From contig NW_006497754.1 of assembly GCF_000471905.2 (NCBI RefSeq), positions 3,870,339 to 3,934,338 on the forward strand: a DNA stretch of 64,000 nt, given 5' to 3'. A program made the position numbers and the translations under genes. Every line of letters begins with the position of its first letter. The first letter of the stretch is position 1. Positions 1-39,400 of this stretch are shown here, piece by piece. The notes under the pieces were generated by a model, which was not told the origin of the DNA, did no database searches, and saw only the letters and a list, made by a program, of their open reading frames with translations. This DNA is from Amborella trichopoda. Lineage: Eukaryota; Streptophyta; Magnoliopsida; Amborellales; Amborellaceae.

Positions 1-1013
1 AGGAAAAAGAAGGATATATATAAAGCAGGCATTCTTCAAGAATCAAAATATTCTGTTTTACGTTTTAATGACACTCCCAAATTTAGGAAATTAAAAAAAA
101 AGTTCGAAAAAGCAGTTTAACTTGTCTATCAAGGCTTGAGAACCTGGTTCTTTAGCTACCAAACCTCCTAACAAGGTGGTACTGCCATTCCAGATCCTAG
201 TTATGGGAAGTTAGATAGCGTTCCTGCAATGGGAACTAATGTTCAAGGACCAAAGCTTGTAAGTATCAAGCTTTTGATAATAACATTTCTTAAAAGATAA
301 CCATTTAACCTCTTCTTGCAAGAAAATTATCCTCTTGACATGACTAAAGACTGTTTGAAATGACTAAAGACTGTTTGAAATCACAATTGTTAAGAACTAT
401 CAAAGTTACCTCCAAAATAGATTATTTCACACATATAACATAATTTTTAATTCTAAATAAAGAACCATAAACAAAGTCAATATATGCGTGTGTGTGCTCT
501 ATCCAACATATGTTGTAAAAAAAGACATCAATGGATTGTTTTAAATCTCAGTGACCCATGTCTAACTCCCCCAAGCTACTTGGACCAAGCAGGGGTGCCA
601 CGTCCAGTTTGAAAACCTCAAGACTTGCCCGAGTATCACCAGGTTGGGTACCCTAGTTCAATATTTTTTCTCAGAGACTCAATTGAGTCTTTGTGAGACT
701 CGGGCTCATGACCTTGGTGAGTCCTGATTGAGTCCAAATTGTAAATCACTGCATGAAAGTATACAATTCACTTAGTACTAAAATTCAACACAAAGTATGA
801 CATTCTGCATGAATTTCAACAATTTATGTAAGTGGTCTATAGTCAACTTTAACGTGAATAAACCAGATTTGTATAGTGTGATGTCCAAAAGCATAGCAGT
901 TGCCTATCAAAAAATTTAAAGAATTCCAAGAACATAATTGCAGCATGTGACACCATCATAACGAAAATTCTCAAAGTGGGTGGCATGTGACAAAAGTAGT
1001 AGCAGAAAGACAC
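1..1013 (-). other. IleRS intron 14 (partial)
   Basis: No further IleRS exon is seen here. There is a 20-bp unit repeated in tandem at 341-380, and at 600-720 a stretch rich in gagtc/gactc that recurs at 2035-2180 and 5255-5345, suggesting a dispersed repeat family. Confidence 0.5.
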
Positions 1014-1015
1014 AC

Positions 1016-28624
<27,609 letters not shown>

Positions 28625-28913
28625 ATTTTCTCACTCTAGAACCAAAACCAGAGCTTGAGTGACCTCCATTGGCGCCATGGATAAGATGGGCTTTTGATGT
28701 ACGCTGAGATTTTTGAAGGGTTTTATAAATTTCTCCATTTTCTCTAGCCACGTTATTTTGAGCTTTGGTTTTTATTTATTTTATTTTATTTTATAGGCGA
28801 AAATGTTCACACTCTCTTCATATATTTCTGCCTGAAATGGGGAAATGCCCCTGATATTTGAAATATGGCCCATTTGCCCTCTGCATTCAAAAATTTTTTG
28901 GGTTGGTGTAGTT

Positions 28914-29260
28914 GCATAAGGTTGCAACCCTCAACAATTAAAGTCAGACGCATCTCCAATTTTTGTTGTAAGGTGTATTTTTGGTTAAAAATTCATGACT
29001 TAAAAAAAAAAAAAATTGTTTTATCTATAACTATAAAATTTTAAATTCCAAAAATGGCTTAGATCAAAAAAATAAACGGTCCAAATACTATGTTACAAGA
29101 TGCACTAATTTTGAAACTTGAAACGTTCTTTTTTTTTCAATTCCATACATATCAAGGTCCATATGATTAATTGTTCCAATGTCTAAATATCTTTTTTTGA
29201 TGGAAACTTTTATGTGCACCTTACTTCTACATAAGATTCACACCTTATGCAAATAAATTC
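28914..29260. mobile_element. Repeat family B (MITE-like) copy
   Basis: The ends are GCATAAGGTTGCAACCC and, inverted, GCATAAGGTGTGAATC. The interior has the shared words ACGGTCCAAATA and TTACAAGATGCAC found in the copies at 50745 and 57430. Confidence 0.6.
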
Positions 29261-29924
29261 CTTTTCATCTTAAAATCCTATTGTAATGCACCTCAATTGT
29301 ATAGATAAATAAATAAAAAAAGTGATTTCAAGTCATGAAAATATGGTATCTTGTGACACACTATCTAAACCATTTATTTTCATATTTTAGCATTCAATCT
29401 CGTAGTTAATAACAAAAATAGACTTTTAGGTCATCGTGGGGGTTTCTAGCACCAAAAATACATACTTCAACACATTTTAGAGGTGCACCTTATTTTGATT
29501 GTTTAACGTAAACGCCTCATATAAATTAAGCCAGTTTTAGTAATTAAGTTTTAATAGAGAAGGATCTCTCCAGCATGCTAGGGCACAACTAAACCATACC
29601 CCTATAGGCCTTCCCCATACCCTAGCCATCGCCCGGCCCCTGGATAGGTGGCTCAGGTAGGGCCAAAGCTGCCCCTTCGAGCGAGCCTAGGCCCAATTAG
29701 GGCCAAGATTTTAAAAAATGAAAACACTTATGTTGAGGTTCCCTAGCTGAAATTTGTTATTTGTTGATGCATATATGAGTATATGTGGTTTTTTTAAATG
29801 GGAAATTTACCAAAACACCTATAAGAGATGTTTGATTTAACATTTTACACATTTCCACAGTATTCCCACTAAAAAATCCCATCAAAAGATGGTTTGGTAA
29901 ATTTTTTATAGAAAAAGTGTACAA

Positions 29925-30140
29925 AGATACTATGTACTTTTAGTACAAGGAGGTCACCATTACTCATGTCCGTCAAATTTAACTCGGATGATTGTAAATA
30001 TATCATTGACTAGACTCGAAGTTCAAAAATATTTGTTTCGAACTTAGCGATATCCCATGAGCCATCAAATTTGACGTCTAGTGGCTATGATTGACTGTAA
30101 CCTCTTTATGCTAATGGTAAATGGTCTTATAGTATATAAT
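29925..30140. mobile_element. Repeat family A (MITE-like) copy
   Basis: It shows the family A arms, ACAAGGAGGTCACCATTA on the left and an inverted GACTGTAACC..ATGGTCTTATAGTATA on the right, with CCATCAAATTTGAC in the middle. Confidence 0.55.
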
Positions 30141-30186
30141 TTATTTTTTACAAACTTCCCTTTATTAAAGTATTTACTTTTTGTTA

Positions 30187-30580
30187 TTGTTAATCTGGCT
30201 TCGGGTCCAAAATTTTGACCCATACCCAAACCTGTCGGGTCCTAAGTTTGGTCGGATCCATTGCCACCCCATGACTATGAGTTTTTTTTTTCTTGCCATT
30301 TTTTTTATCATCATATATCATATGACTATGAACTTCTTTTTCTTTTGTGTCAATAATACTATAAATATTGCCAATATTGTGACAATATAAACACTTAGCG
30401 CACACCTAAAAACACATGATTGCCATCATATATCCTATGACTATGGGGTATGGGTCGGGTCCGCTTGCACTCGCACCCGAATAGCATTTCGGTCCAAATT
30501 TTAGACTCATACCCAAACCCAATATCGGGTCTAACCGTCGGGTCCGAGGTCTGGTCAGGTCCATTGCCACCCCTATCTGG
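30187..30580. repeat. GGGTC-rich dispersed repeat (two partial units)
   Basis: Units at about 30187-30270 and 30445-30578 both contain ACCCATACCCAAACC-like and GGTCCATTGCCACCCC ends. A third unit lies at 59541-59790. The TTGCCACCCC end suggests a non-autonomous DNA element, but its family is not resolved. Confidence 0.5.
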
Positions 30581-31719
30581 CAATTATTGGCCCTTGGCAA
30601 TGGCAAGGGCGAGCTTGGATCGACAGAATGGTTAATCGTAACTTAGAAGCATTAATCATGTGCACCTTTTGCCGCGAGATATGTTGGATATAGCAGCCAT
30701 CTCATAGCTTATTTTCCAAACACGAGGGCTAATAATAGACGGACAAAATTGTTCTGGGAGACTTGCGAGAGTAGCATGTTTAAGTATCGACAAAATAAAT
30801 ATGGTCACTCCCTTTAACCCTCTCACAAATAAATAAGCAAATTGACTGGATTTATGGCTATTTGAATATATATATATATATATATTATTTTATTTATTTT
30901 TTAATTGGCTATTTGAATATATATATATATATTATTTTATTTATTTTTTAATTTTTACTTTTTTGGAGGGTGAGTCAATGGGGAGAGGGCCCCTACCCTT
31001 GGTAGGAATTGAGCTTAGGACTTAGCGTTGCAAATCATCAAGCACTAACCAACCCGGGCTCTTTGAAAAATATACTTGATTACCCAAAAGTGAAAAGATA
31101 AAAATGATTGGCACTTACCTATTTCCTAGTCATTTCAATATATTACACATTGAGGGAAAATTAAGGGATTGTATATTACGAGACCATTTGTCATTGTTAC
31201 AAAGAGATGTCATTAGATGTCAAATTTAATGGTTTGGGATTTGTCGCGATTTAAAAAAAAGTTTTTTTTTTTTTCAACATTGAGTACGGTCAATGACTCG
31301 GTTCAATTCAGAAATGGATGAATTTATATAAAGCATAGGTTTTATGAAAACAAAATAAAGCCTCACCTCAAAATCTAATCCAAAAAATACTTTATGTAAT
31401 GGAAATATCCACGATGGATCTAAAATCAATTTCCAACATCAACAATAAGATTTGAAACTAAAATAATAGTACAAATCTTGCAGATCTATAGACACATTTT
31501 TAGGGTGAAATAAATGGTCTAGATAATTTTTTATAATGTTCAATATTGTTAGAGCTTAATTTTTTATTTATTTTTAACAACCTAATGTTGACACCGAGAT
31601 GATCGATGTAAATATTTTTCAATGCGTAGCTATAATTTTGAATAACTCATGAGGTGAGGTTTTTTGATAGGGCTGCAATCCTATCAAACCATTTTCCAAA
31701 ATAGAAAGGGAAAATTTTA

Positions 31720-32045
31720 GATAGATCTGAGGCTCTAAGCAATCAAATTTGAGCTTACCTAAAAAATTTTAAGGTTGTTTTGATGCCCAAATATCATCAA
31801 ATTGAGAATTTCAACATCAAGACATATAGGCATGAGAAAAAAATAAATTTCAAAGTTTTGAAAATAATATATTTTGTAACGTATTTTTTAACTGTCAATT
31901 TTAAAGATTTTCAAGCTTTCATATGATTTACACTATTTTTTAAGCTTTAAACTTTATAAATATGAAAATATATTTTAATCCGGACACTATTTGAATGTAA
32001 CGCTCTAAGTCTAATTTTGTTTAGAGCCTAGGCTCTATACAAACC
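31720..32045. mobile_element. Repeat family B (MITE-like) copy next to the L47 5' exon
   Basis: The arms are inverted repeats: AGATCTGAGGCTCTAAGCAATC on the left and TTTAGAGCCTAGGCTCTATAC on the right. It abuts the presumed 5' UTR exon of the L47 gene, so it forms part of its promoter. Confidence 0.65.
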
Positions 32046-32059
32046 GCCCCCAAATAGAA

Positions 32060-32247
32060 AAGCGTTGAACGGGAGGGTCTGAAACAAAGAACTAAGCAGT
32101 GCCTCTCTCTCAAAACCTCCCTACTCTCTCTCTCTGTCTTCTCCCTCAACGCTGCCCTTCCCTCTCCCTTATCATTATCGGGCTATCTCAAACGAGAATA
32201 ACTTCGGAAGGCTCATTATCTTCAACATTCCTCATCTTCTTAAAAAA
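32060..32247 (+). other. Probable 5' UTR exon of the L47 gene
   Basis: A CT-rich, leader-like stretch ends in a strong donor AAAAAAT|GTAAGT at 32248. The next plausible acceptor is GCTTTAG at about 36311-36317, upstream of the ATG at 36333. This is inferred from composition and splice sites only. Confidence 0.45.
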
Positions 32248-33635
32248 TGTAAGTTTTTTTTTTCTTTTGCATTTTGCTGGTTTTACTTTTATCTTTTTTG
32301 GTGATTTTTTTTTTTTTTTTTTTGAGATAAATCATTGCATATGAGGTTGTTGATGACTCCATTAGATTGATGGTGTGCTCTATTTGCTCTGCATCCCATG
32401 ACAAAAACAAATTTCTTCTAACAGTGTGCTCTATTTGTCAGCATCTAATGGAAAAAACAAAATTTCTTCTAGCTTTGATAAGTGGGTTTGCTTACTTGGG
32501 GTAAATAGAACCGTCATTATAACCATAGCATAAGGATTCCTCATGTTAAATGCACAACAACATTCCATTATCTGTAAAAATAATAATAAAAGGTGTAGGT
32601 TTTCTTTGTTCTATATTTCTGGGTTTTTTTTTTATTGTTTTTTTTTACTAGTTTTCTTTTACTTTTTTTTGTAGAAGTTCCATTTGCTATATAGATGTGA
32701 GTTTGGGCGGTAGCAGTCAAAATTTACAGTGACAGGTGAGTTTTTTTTTTTTCGTATGTTCTAGCTTGTTCCTGTATTTTTTGGAAATTTTCTTTTAATT
32801 TGGATGCTTCTTTTGTATTTTTTTTTTTGTGTACAAAATCTCTATTTTAATCTGTAAAAAAACATGGGTATGGGTTTTTGTGTTTTATTTTTCCTGGTTT
32901 TTCCTTTTAGATGTTGGTTTGTTTTTTACCGCCCCATGGAAGCAGTTTTTTTTAACCTCCTAATTCCACTGCAATAACGAGTTCCACTGCAATAACAATT
33001 CCAAAAGGGAAATAATAAGAGTTATTTTCTTTTTTTCAGTAATCCATTGAAAACCCACTTTGTATTTTGTTTATTTATTGGATTGGTCAATGGATAATGA
33101 TCAGTGGAGATGGCCCTGCAATATTTGGAAAACTCCATTTTTTGTATTCAATGGAGGCCCATAGCTACTTCAAAGGGAGGTCTTATTTTGGGTGTGAATC
33201 TCTTCATTTTTTATTCACTCTTTTTATATTATATTGGTCTCTTTTAGCTGCATTTGATAAATTTATCAATTATGTCAATTTTATGAAATTTATGGTCACT
33301 CAATTAGTGAGGATTTGTGTTGGTGAAATTGGGTTTTCTTTTGAATGCTTAAATTTTCTGAATTACACTATTTGTAATTTTTCTTTTGAATGCTTAAATC
33401 TTTTGAATTACACCGTTCGCATTATTATAATTCGTAATTTGTATGTATGGATTACAGTTTGATTATTCATCGAGTTTGTGTTGCCTTGAAAATGTGATTT
33501 ATAATGGTAATGCTCTAGTAGAATTGAAATTGATGAAAAAGAGAATACTTCTTAAGAGAAATGCAGCTATGGTAGGCCTAACATCCTTGAAAATTGGAGA
33601 ATTGAAGAATTGAAGTGGAATAGTTAACCAGATAT

Positions 33636-34060
33636 ATTTTTTTTGAATAAGGGTAGCTTTATAATAATGAAAGAATTTACATAGTTCTAGTTCTAAAGAT
33701 GGCATCCCACAAGCTCGGTGCTCAGTATACAATTTTACCAAAAAGGAGCGAGATAGCAGAAGTATTGAGGAGAGAGAAAATAACAAGAAAGGAGAGAAAA
33801 TGAAACAAGAAGAAGTAGGCTAAAGCCCCCAAAAAACCAAAATAACGATCGATTGTCAAAACCAAAGTCTAGGTGCCTGGAGAAGTCATTGTTTCGAGAA
33901 ATGAGTGCCTATGGGTGAGAAGCAAGTCTGGAGCAGCTCCCACACTAGGAGTTTGATTGGTAACCTCCAACGACAATCCTATTCAAGCTCTATAAAATCC
34001 TCAAAATGACGATAGGCAAGGGCTGAAGAAGAGCAGGATGTGAGAGAGCTTTTCTTCAAG
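33636..34060 (-). mobile_element. LINE (L1-type) 3' end, antisense
   Basis: Read on the minus strand it ends ATAATAAAGCTACCC then TTATTCAAAAAAAA, the usual 3' end of plant L1 LINEs with its poly(A). The left boundary of the body is not clear. A similar motif lies at about 24835. Confidence 0.45.
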
Positions 34061-34499
34061 CACGGGGTCCCTTCCTGGCAGAGATTTGTCTGCCAAAAGG
34101 CCTGTCTACTGTACTTACTCTAACAAGGATTGGCAAAGGCTAATGAAGAGCAGGCTGTGAGCAATCTTGTCATCGCGCTCGTGGGTAGCTTTCTGGCGAA
34201 GATTAGTCTGCCAAAGGGTGGTAAATTGGTCCTCGAAAGAGGGGTGGAAGGTGGGAGAAGTAGACTGGAAGTTTTTGAGATGAATAGGAGAGGGAGAAGT
34301 GTGACGTAAGGTGGGGGAAAGAGAGGGTGTTTAAAGGGGGAGGAGAGAAAGACAAGTAGGCGAAAGGTGGGGGAAGATGAGAGGGTGTTTAGAGATGAAG
34401 AAGAGAGAGGGAATTATGGGTCAATGGAGAGGGAGGAAGAAGAGGAGAAGAGAAGATGGGGTTAAAGGAGAGATTTTGTTAATAAGAGAAGAGCGATTG

Positions 34500-35865
34500 A
34501 GATAGAAGACAGGGGAAATTCTATAGGATGGTTGTAAGACCAGCCCAGTGTTTGAAAATTCGGCCGCCTGATCGCCTAGGCCGAAAATTTCAAAAAACCC
34601 ATAGGCGCTTCGCTGTCTGGGTGGTGGAATTATGCGGCATGTCTCCGGGTGCCCGCCTAGGCGCTGCCCACTGACGGTTTGCCGAAGGGCAAAAAAAACC
34701 CTCGGTGAGGGTCAAAGAAATGTCATTTCCCCCCCGAGAAAGGGGGGAAAAGGGTTTTGGGGGGTATTCTAAACCCCCAAAACAAAAACCGTGGCTTTGA
34801 GGGTGAGAAAAACTCTCCAAAAAACTACTCTTTTGTGACTTATCGAAAGATTGATAAAGTTTTGATTTTTTGCGATTTCTTCCCAAAACAAAGGCAATAG
34901 TTCGTGGGTGGATTTAGAGCTTCTAGTAGTTGATTTTGAGGACTTTTGGCGACCCAATAGGCAAAGTTTGCACTAACATCGTTTTGATTTTGATATTTTT
35001 AAAGTATTATCATACTTGAAAGAGTGTTTTCATTTTATTTTGCTACAACATATTGTGTTGCGAATCATATGTTTTCTTTGACCTTTTTTTTTCTTTTATG
35101 ATATATTTACATGTTTGGTTGATGACTTGATGCATATATTTTTTGAGTTTGCCTTGTTGACTTTGTGTATCGTTTCTAGTCTAGACATCTAGTTTCCTAC
35201 AAGGATATGTGAGATTACAAGCATTTTAATGTCTTACAAGTTACAATATCTTTGAGACTTGTATCCATAAATATGTTATGTGATTGTACTATTACATTTT
35301 CATCTATTTCACGAGGAGTTTGGGGCTCTAAAATTGCCCTAAAATCTCCTAAAGACTTAAAACCATGCCCTAAGAACTCCCTTGTTTTCTTTGTTTGGGG
35401 CCAGGGGAGGAAGGGAGCTTCAATTTTGGTGAGGGCACCCTGTCTCTAGGTGGGCGCCTAGGCGTCTAGGCACCCAAAATGCCTAGGCGCCCAAATCCAC
35501 ATTTTTGAACATTGGACCAGCCATGCTCTATTGGACGGAATGTCAGGCGGTCAGGAAACAACATTATCCATAGAATGAGTGTGGTTGAGATGAGGATATT
35601 GAGATGGATGAGTGGCAAGACAAGAAATGATAGACATAGAACAACACCGATTAGGAGGGGTGATTTAGTTAAAGTGGAAGTTCTAAAACGGCAAGGGGAT
35701 GGCTTAAAAGGACGTGGATGTTAGTAGTGAGAAGATATATGGCGACTTATGGTCTAACTAAGTGTACAACCCTCGATAAAGTGGAATGGTAGAACAAGAA
35801 TCATGTAGCGGACCCCAAATAGTCGGGATAAGGCTCAGATGATGGTGATGGTGATGATGATATAT
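34500..35865 (+). mobile_element. RTE-type LINE fragment, split by a hAT insertion
   Basis: The left part (to 34545) encodes GKFYRMVVRP and the right part (from 35523) continues MLYWTEC, then VEMRILRWMSGKTRNDRHR. The C-terminal coding block continues to GGACCCCAAATAGTCGGG and a (GAT)n-like tail at about 35840-35862. The coding frame resumes after the hAT insert, which makes the order of insertion certain. Confidence 0.8.
34546..35514. mobile_element. hAT-family non-autonomous transposon, 969 bp
   Basis: The left end is CAGTGTTTGAAAAT and the right end, in reverse complement, CAATGTTCAAAAAT. It is bounded by a perfect 8-bp target duplication GACCAGCC at 34538-34545 and 35515-35522. Subterminal CGCCTAGGCG motifs occur near both ends, a common feature of plant hAT MITEs. 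No transposase is encoded. Confidence 0.9.
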
Positions 35866-36332
35866 TTTCTACTGATTCCTCATTTTTAACATGAGAGTTC
35901 TCGAATAGGTTATTGCATAGGTGATTTTTCTGAAAAAAAATTTCCGAATGGGTGTTCATTTTTTGAAATTGTTTGTCTGCTGATGCGAATCCGTAGCTTG
36001 CCTGTTTCATCTAAAAGTTTGAATTTATATTAGAAATTCATTGGAATATGCATTGTTATTATCTACATTGAGGCCATGGTTTTTCTTTTCATTAAATTGT
36101 TCTATCAATAACGAATGTTTTTATGGTGGAGAATGTCATAGTAAGACTCCCAGTTGTTACTATATATCAAATGTATGTGATTGGAAAGGGCTCTCATTAG
36201 TGTTCCTGAGTCATTAGGAGTTCCTGATATCCTATAATTTGCTTTCTCATCTGTTCTTCCACTTTAGAGAAGTTCATGTGCTTATTCTAACTCTTATATG
36301 GCTATTTGAAGCTTTAGTTTAGTGAAATCACG

Positions 36333-36486
36333 ATGCTCTTGTCAAGGTTTTTTGGGAGGTCTCTTTTTACTGCTGTCAAGTCTGAAGCTCCTGCTGCTGC
36401 AGCTTCTGCAAGAGTAACCCACAACCCGTTAGAAGAATTCTTTGAGGTTGATAGAAGTCCAGATGAAGACAAGCCTGTGGTTTATG
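36333..36486 (+). CDS. MRPL47: L47 coding exon 1
   Basis: It encodes the presequence and [20 protein letters not shown]. The donor is G|GTATGC in phase 1. Confidence 0.9.
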
Positions 36487-39400
36487 GTATGCAATTATTT
36501 TCTTAAATAAATCTTTGTAATATCTAGATGAATATTTTAATGTAAGTTTTTGTAAGAATATATTTAGGTCTATTTGGTTATTTGATGTTACTGCACTTTT
36601 TTAGTTCTATGCTTTCATTGGAGCATAGACTAGGTGCCAGTTTAAGTGTCCATGTATTGGAGTGAGATAATAACATGGACAAAACAAGTCCAGATGCATG
36701 TATTCTGATGTAACAAGGTTACAGGCCAATGAGTGTTTGCCTAGTTGGCAATTTCGCAACAATGGTGCCAAGACACTGCTAGTTTTATGCACTATTTGTA
36801 TGGCCAAACATGATTATGTAAGTTGTAAATGCACACACATACATGAACAGAACAGTTTATCAGTTTTCATTGCATGTCTCTTTTTTCTCAGCTGTTCTGC
36901 TTTGTTTCACAGGGTGAACAGGAATTTGTTGAAAGTCATTTAACAAGCATTCTACTATTTAAAAATTTGATTTATTAATTTGATTACTAATAGTTTCCTT
37001 CTAAACACAAAGAAAGGTCAAGGCTGCATCTTGATAATCAAGGTGGGAAATGGCAAGCAAGCCCAAACCCGCCCTAATGACCCCGATATTCTCCAAGCTG
37101 TTTGCCATGGAACTGCTGGTGTTCTTCAAAATGCATTTTACATTGACTACACTTACAGCTAACAAATGAAACATCTCAGGAAAAAATAGTCAACATCTCC
37201 CTGAACAAAGGTGATTCATTCTCGAGTCATTCGACGACATTAAGTGAGTTCCCTTTGATAATTGTGCTTGAAAGGAATTCCTAACCATCCACTAACAGAG
37301 CTTGGACTTCTTTCGAAATGAAATCTTCTATGGCTGTACCGTCATAGCGCCTTATAATTTTTCAGTACTCATGCCCAACCGCACTGTCAAACCCCATTTG
37401 GCTCAGGTTCAATTTCAATCTTGAGATATTTCCAATCACTACCCCACCTTGTTTGCCGCAGCCTTTTTAATGCATGTGGCTTACTAAGATGTGCAAGGCA
37501 CTTTTTTATCAAAATGAAAGAAAAGAGTCATGGAAGAGAATTTATTCCTTTTTAATAATCTGATGTCTTCTGTAGTAATCAGGAATTATTGTCTCTAAGT
37601 TCTAACCACCCGCTCCGAGTCTGCATCCAATTAACAGTAAATCAGCTATCACCCCAAAGAATTGAATGAGTCTTAGGTTACTCTTCCATACTATTTTTGA
37701 CGAACCTACAATGCATGAGGATATATGATCTGTTGATTTACTTCCTCTGCATAAAAATGGATATTTGTCTAATTCCTGCCTTTACTCCAATATCAGAGAT
37801 TATCAATTTAGAGCAACTGAAGTTTCCTTTTTATGACCAAATTAATCAGATAGAGTCCTTTGGAGGGCTATCCGTGACATATTTTAGAGGCTGGAAAGTC
37901 CCTCCCCTCAATGCATAACCTCTCATGTATGTGTGTCACTGAGAATATTCTAGTCTATTATGTGCTAGCCCTGTCAATGTTTTAAATTATAGCTAGTTAC
38001 CAAGTATCAAAGTTGGCACTCTTCTTCATACATGTCAACATAACCTCTTATGCTTGTGTTTCCACTGAGAATATTGTTAACATTTCTCAAAAAAAAAATA
38101 TTGCTAGCTTATTATGCTAGCCCTATCAATGCCTAAAATTATAGCTGGTTTACCAAGTAATTTTCCATACAACGCGTGCCTTTGATCTTGACCTGATCAG
38201 GTTTCTTATGTTTCCACGTTATTATAGTTCCTGTCCAACTAATTGCTGAGCAGGTAGTAATGTCCTTGCACTTTATTAAGGTTGTGCCTTTCTGGTGCCT
38301 TTACTTTCCCAGGTTAGTTTCATATAGAAGCTGTGCTTCTAATCTCCTTCTTATCGTTCTTTTGCAATTACTAAGAAAAAAAAAGGGCTAGGTCAGCTTC
38401 TAAGGGCTTCTTGGAACAAATTTTAAGTGTTTGAATGCTTGTCCTCCCTCATCCAAACTGATATGTCAAAAAATGAAGGTGAAAGGGTTGGAGTTTAAGT
38501 ATTGTTACCATAGCAAATTTTTCAAGGCATTTTCCATAGGCTTTGGGGTGAGATGGCACAAATGGATGAGGGCTTGCTACTCTAATCCTTCATTCTCGAT
38601 GCTCATTAATGGCTCACCGAAAGGCTTTTCCCATCCTCAAGGGGCCTTTGACAAGACCCCCTGTCCCCATTTCTCTTTGCAATCTCATCTGAAGTCTTCA
38701 GCCAATCTATCTCTTGTCTCTACCAAGCTGAACTTCTTTCAGGCTTTAATAGTTGTCCTAGAGGTCTGACCATAACCCACCTTCAGTATGCAGACGATAC
38801 ACTCGTCTTCATCAATGCTGTCACCGAGGAGATTGCAACCCTTCGTCTCTTCTTCAGATGTTTTGAATATGCCATTGGTTTCAGAGTTAACATGGAGAAA
38901 TCCACCATGATTGGGGTGGCTCTAACCCCTGCTGAAACTAGAGCTCTTATTCCTGATTGGGATTGCAAGGTGGAAGACCTCTCAACCAGTTACCTAGGCA
39001 TGCCTCTAGGTTTGCGCAATCATAAGAAAAAGGCAGTGGTCACATGTTGTTGATAACGTGGACCACCGGCTAGCAGGATGGAATGGTCGTTACCTCTCTT
39101 TTGCTGGCAGGTCTACCCTTATTAAGGCGACCCTGGCTAACACCCCTGCCTATCTTATGTCCCTTTTCCACACGCCGGTGGCTATTTCAAACCGCCTTGA
39201 GCAGCTCATGAGGAACTTCCTCTGGTTGGGGGATGCCGAGTCCAAAAAGTTCCATCTCATATCTTGGGACAAAGTATGTCAACCTAAGCATCTGGGGGGG
39301 CTTGGGATTTGTTTCCTGAGGAAACAGAACTTTGCTCTCCTCGGAAAATGGTGGTGGAGACTGGCAAACCACAATAACCTGCTGTGGACCCAAGTTATCC

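Larger units (their letters stand above)
28625..32059. other. Divergent intergenic region between IleRS and L47
   Basis: It contains out-of-frame ATGs just upstream of the ligase start, repeat-family B copies (28914-29260 and 31720-32045), a family A copy (29925-30140), a GGGTC-rich repeat (30187-30580) and AT microsatellites at 30865-30931. No gene is recognised. Confidence 0.55.
32248..36332 (+). other. L47 5' UTR intron (probable)
   Basis: It holds T-rich sequence with 32-33 kb poly-T runs, an L1-type 3' end in antisense at about 33636, a purine-rich stretch at 34220-34510, an RTE fragment interrupted by a hAT element, and a GAT-type repeat near 35840. Confidence 0.5.

Noticed and set aside
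37000..37165. Short open stretch with [20 protein letters not shown]
   Set aside because: No start, splice signal or known domain supports it as an exon; left as unrecognised intron sequence.
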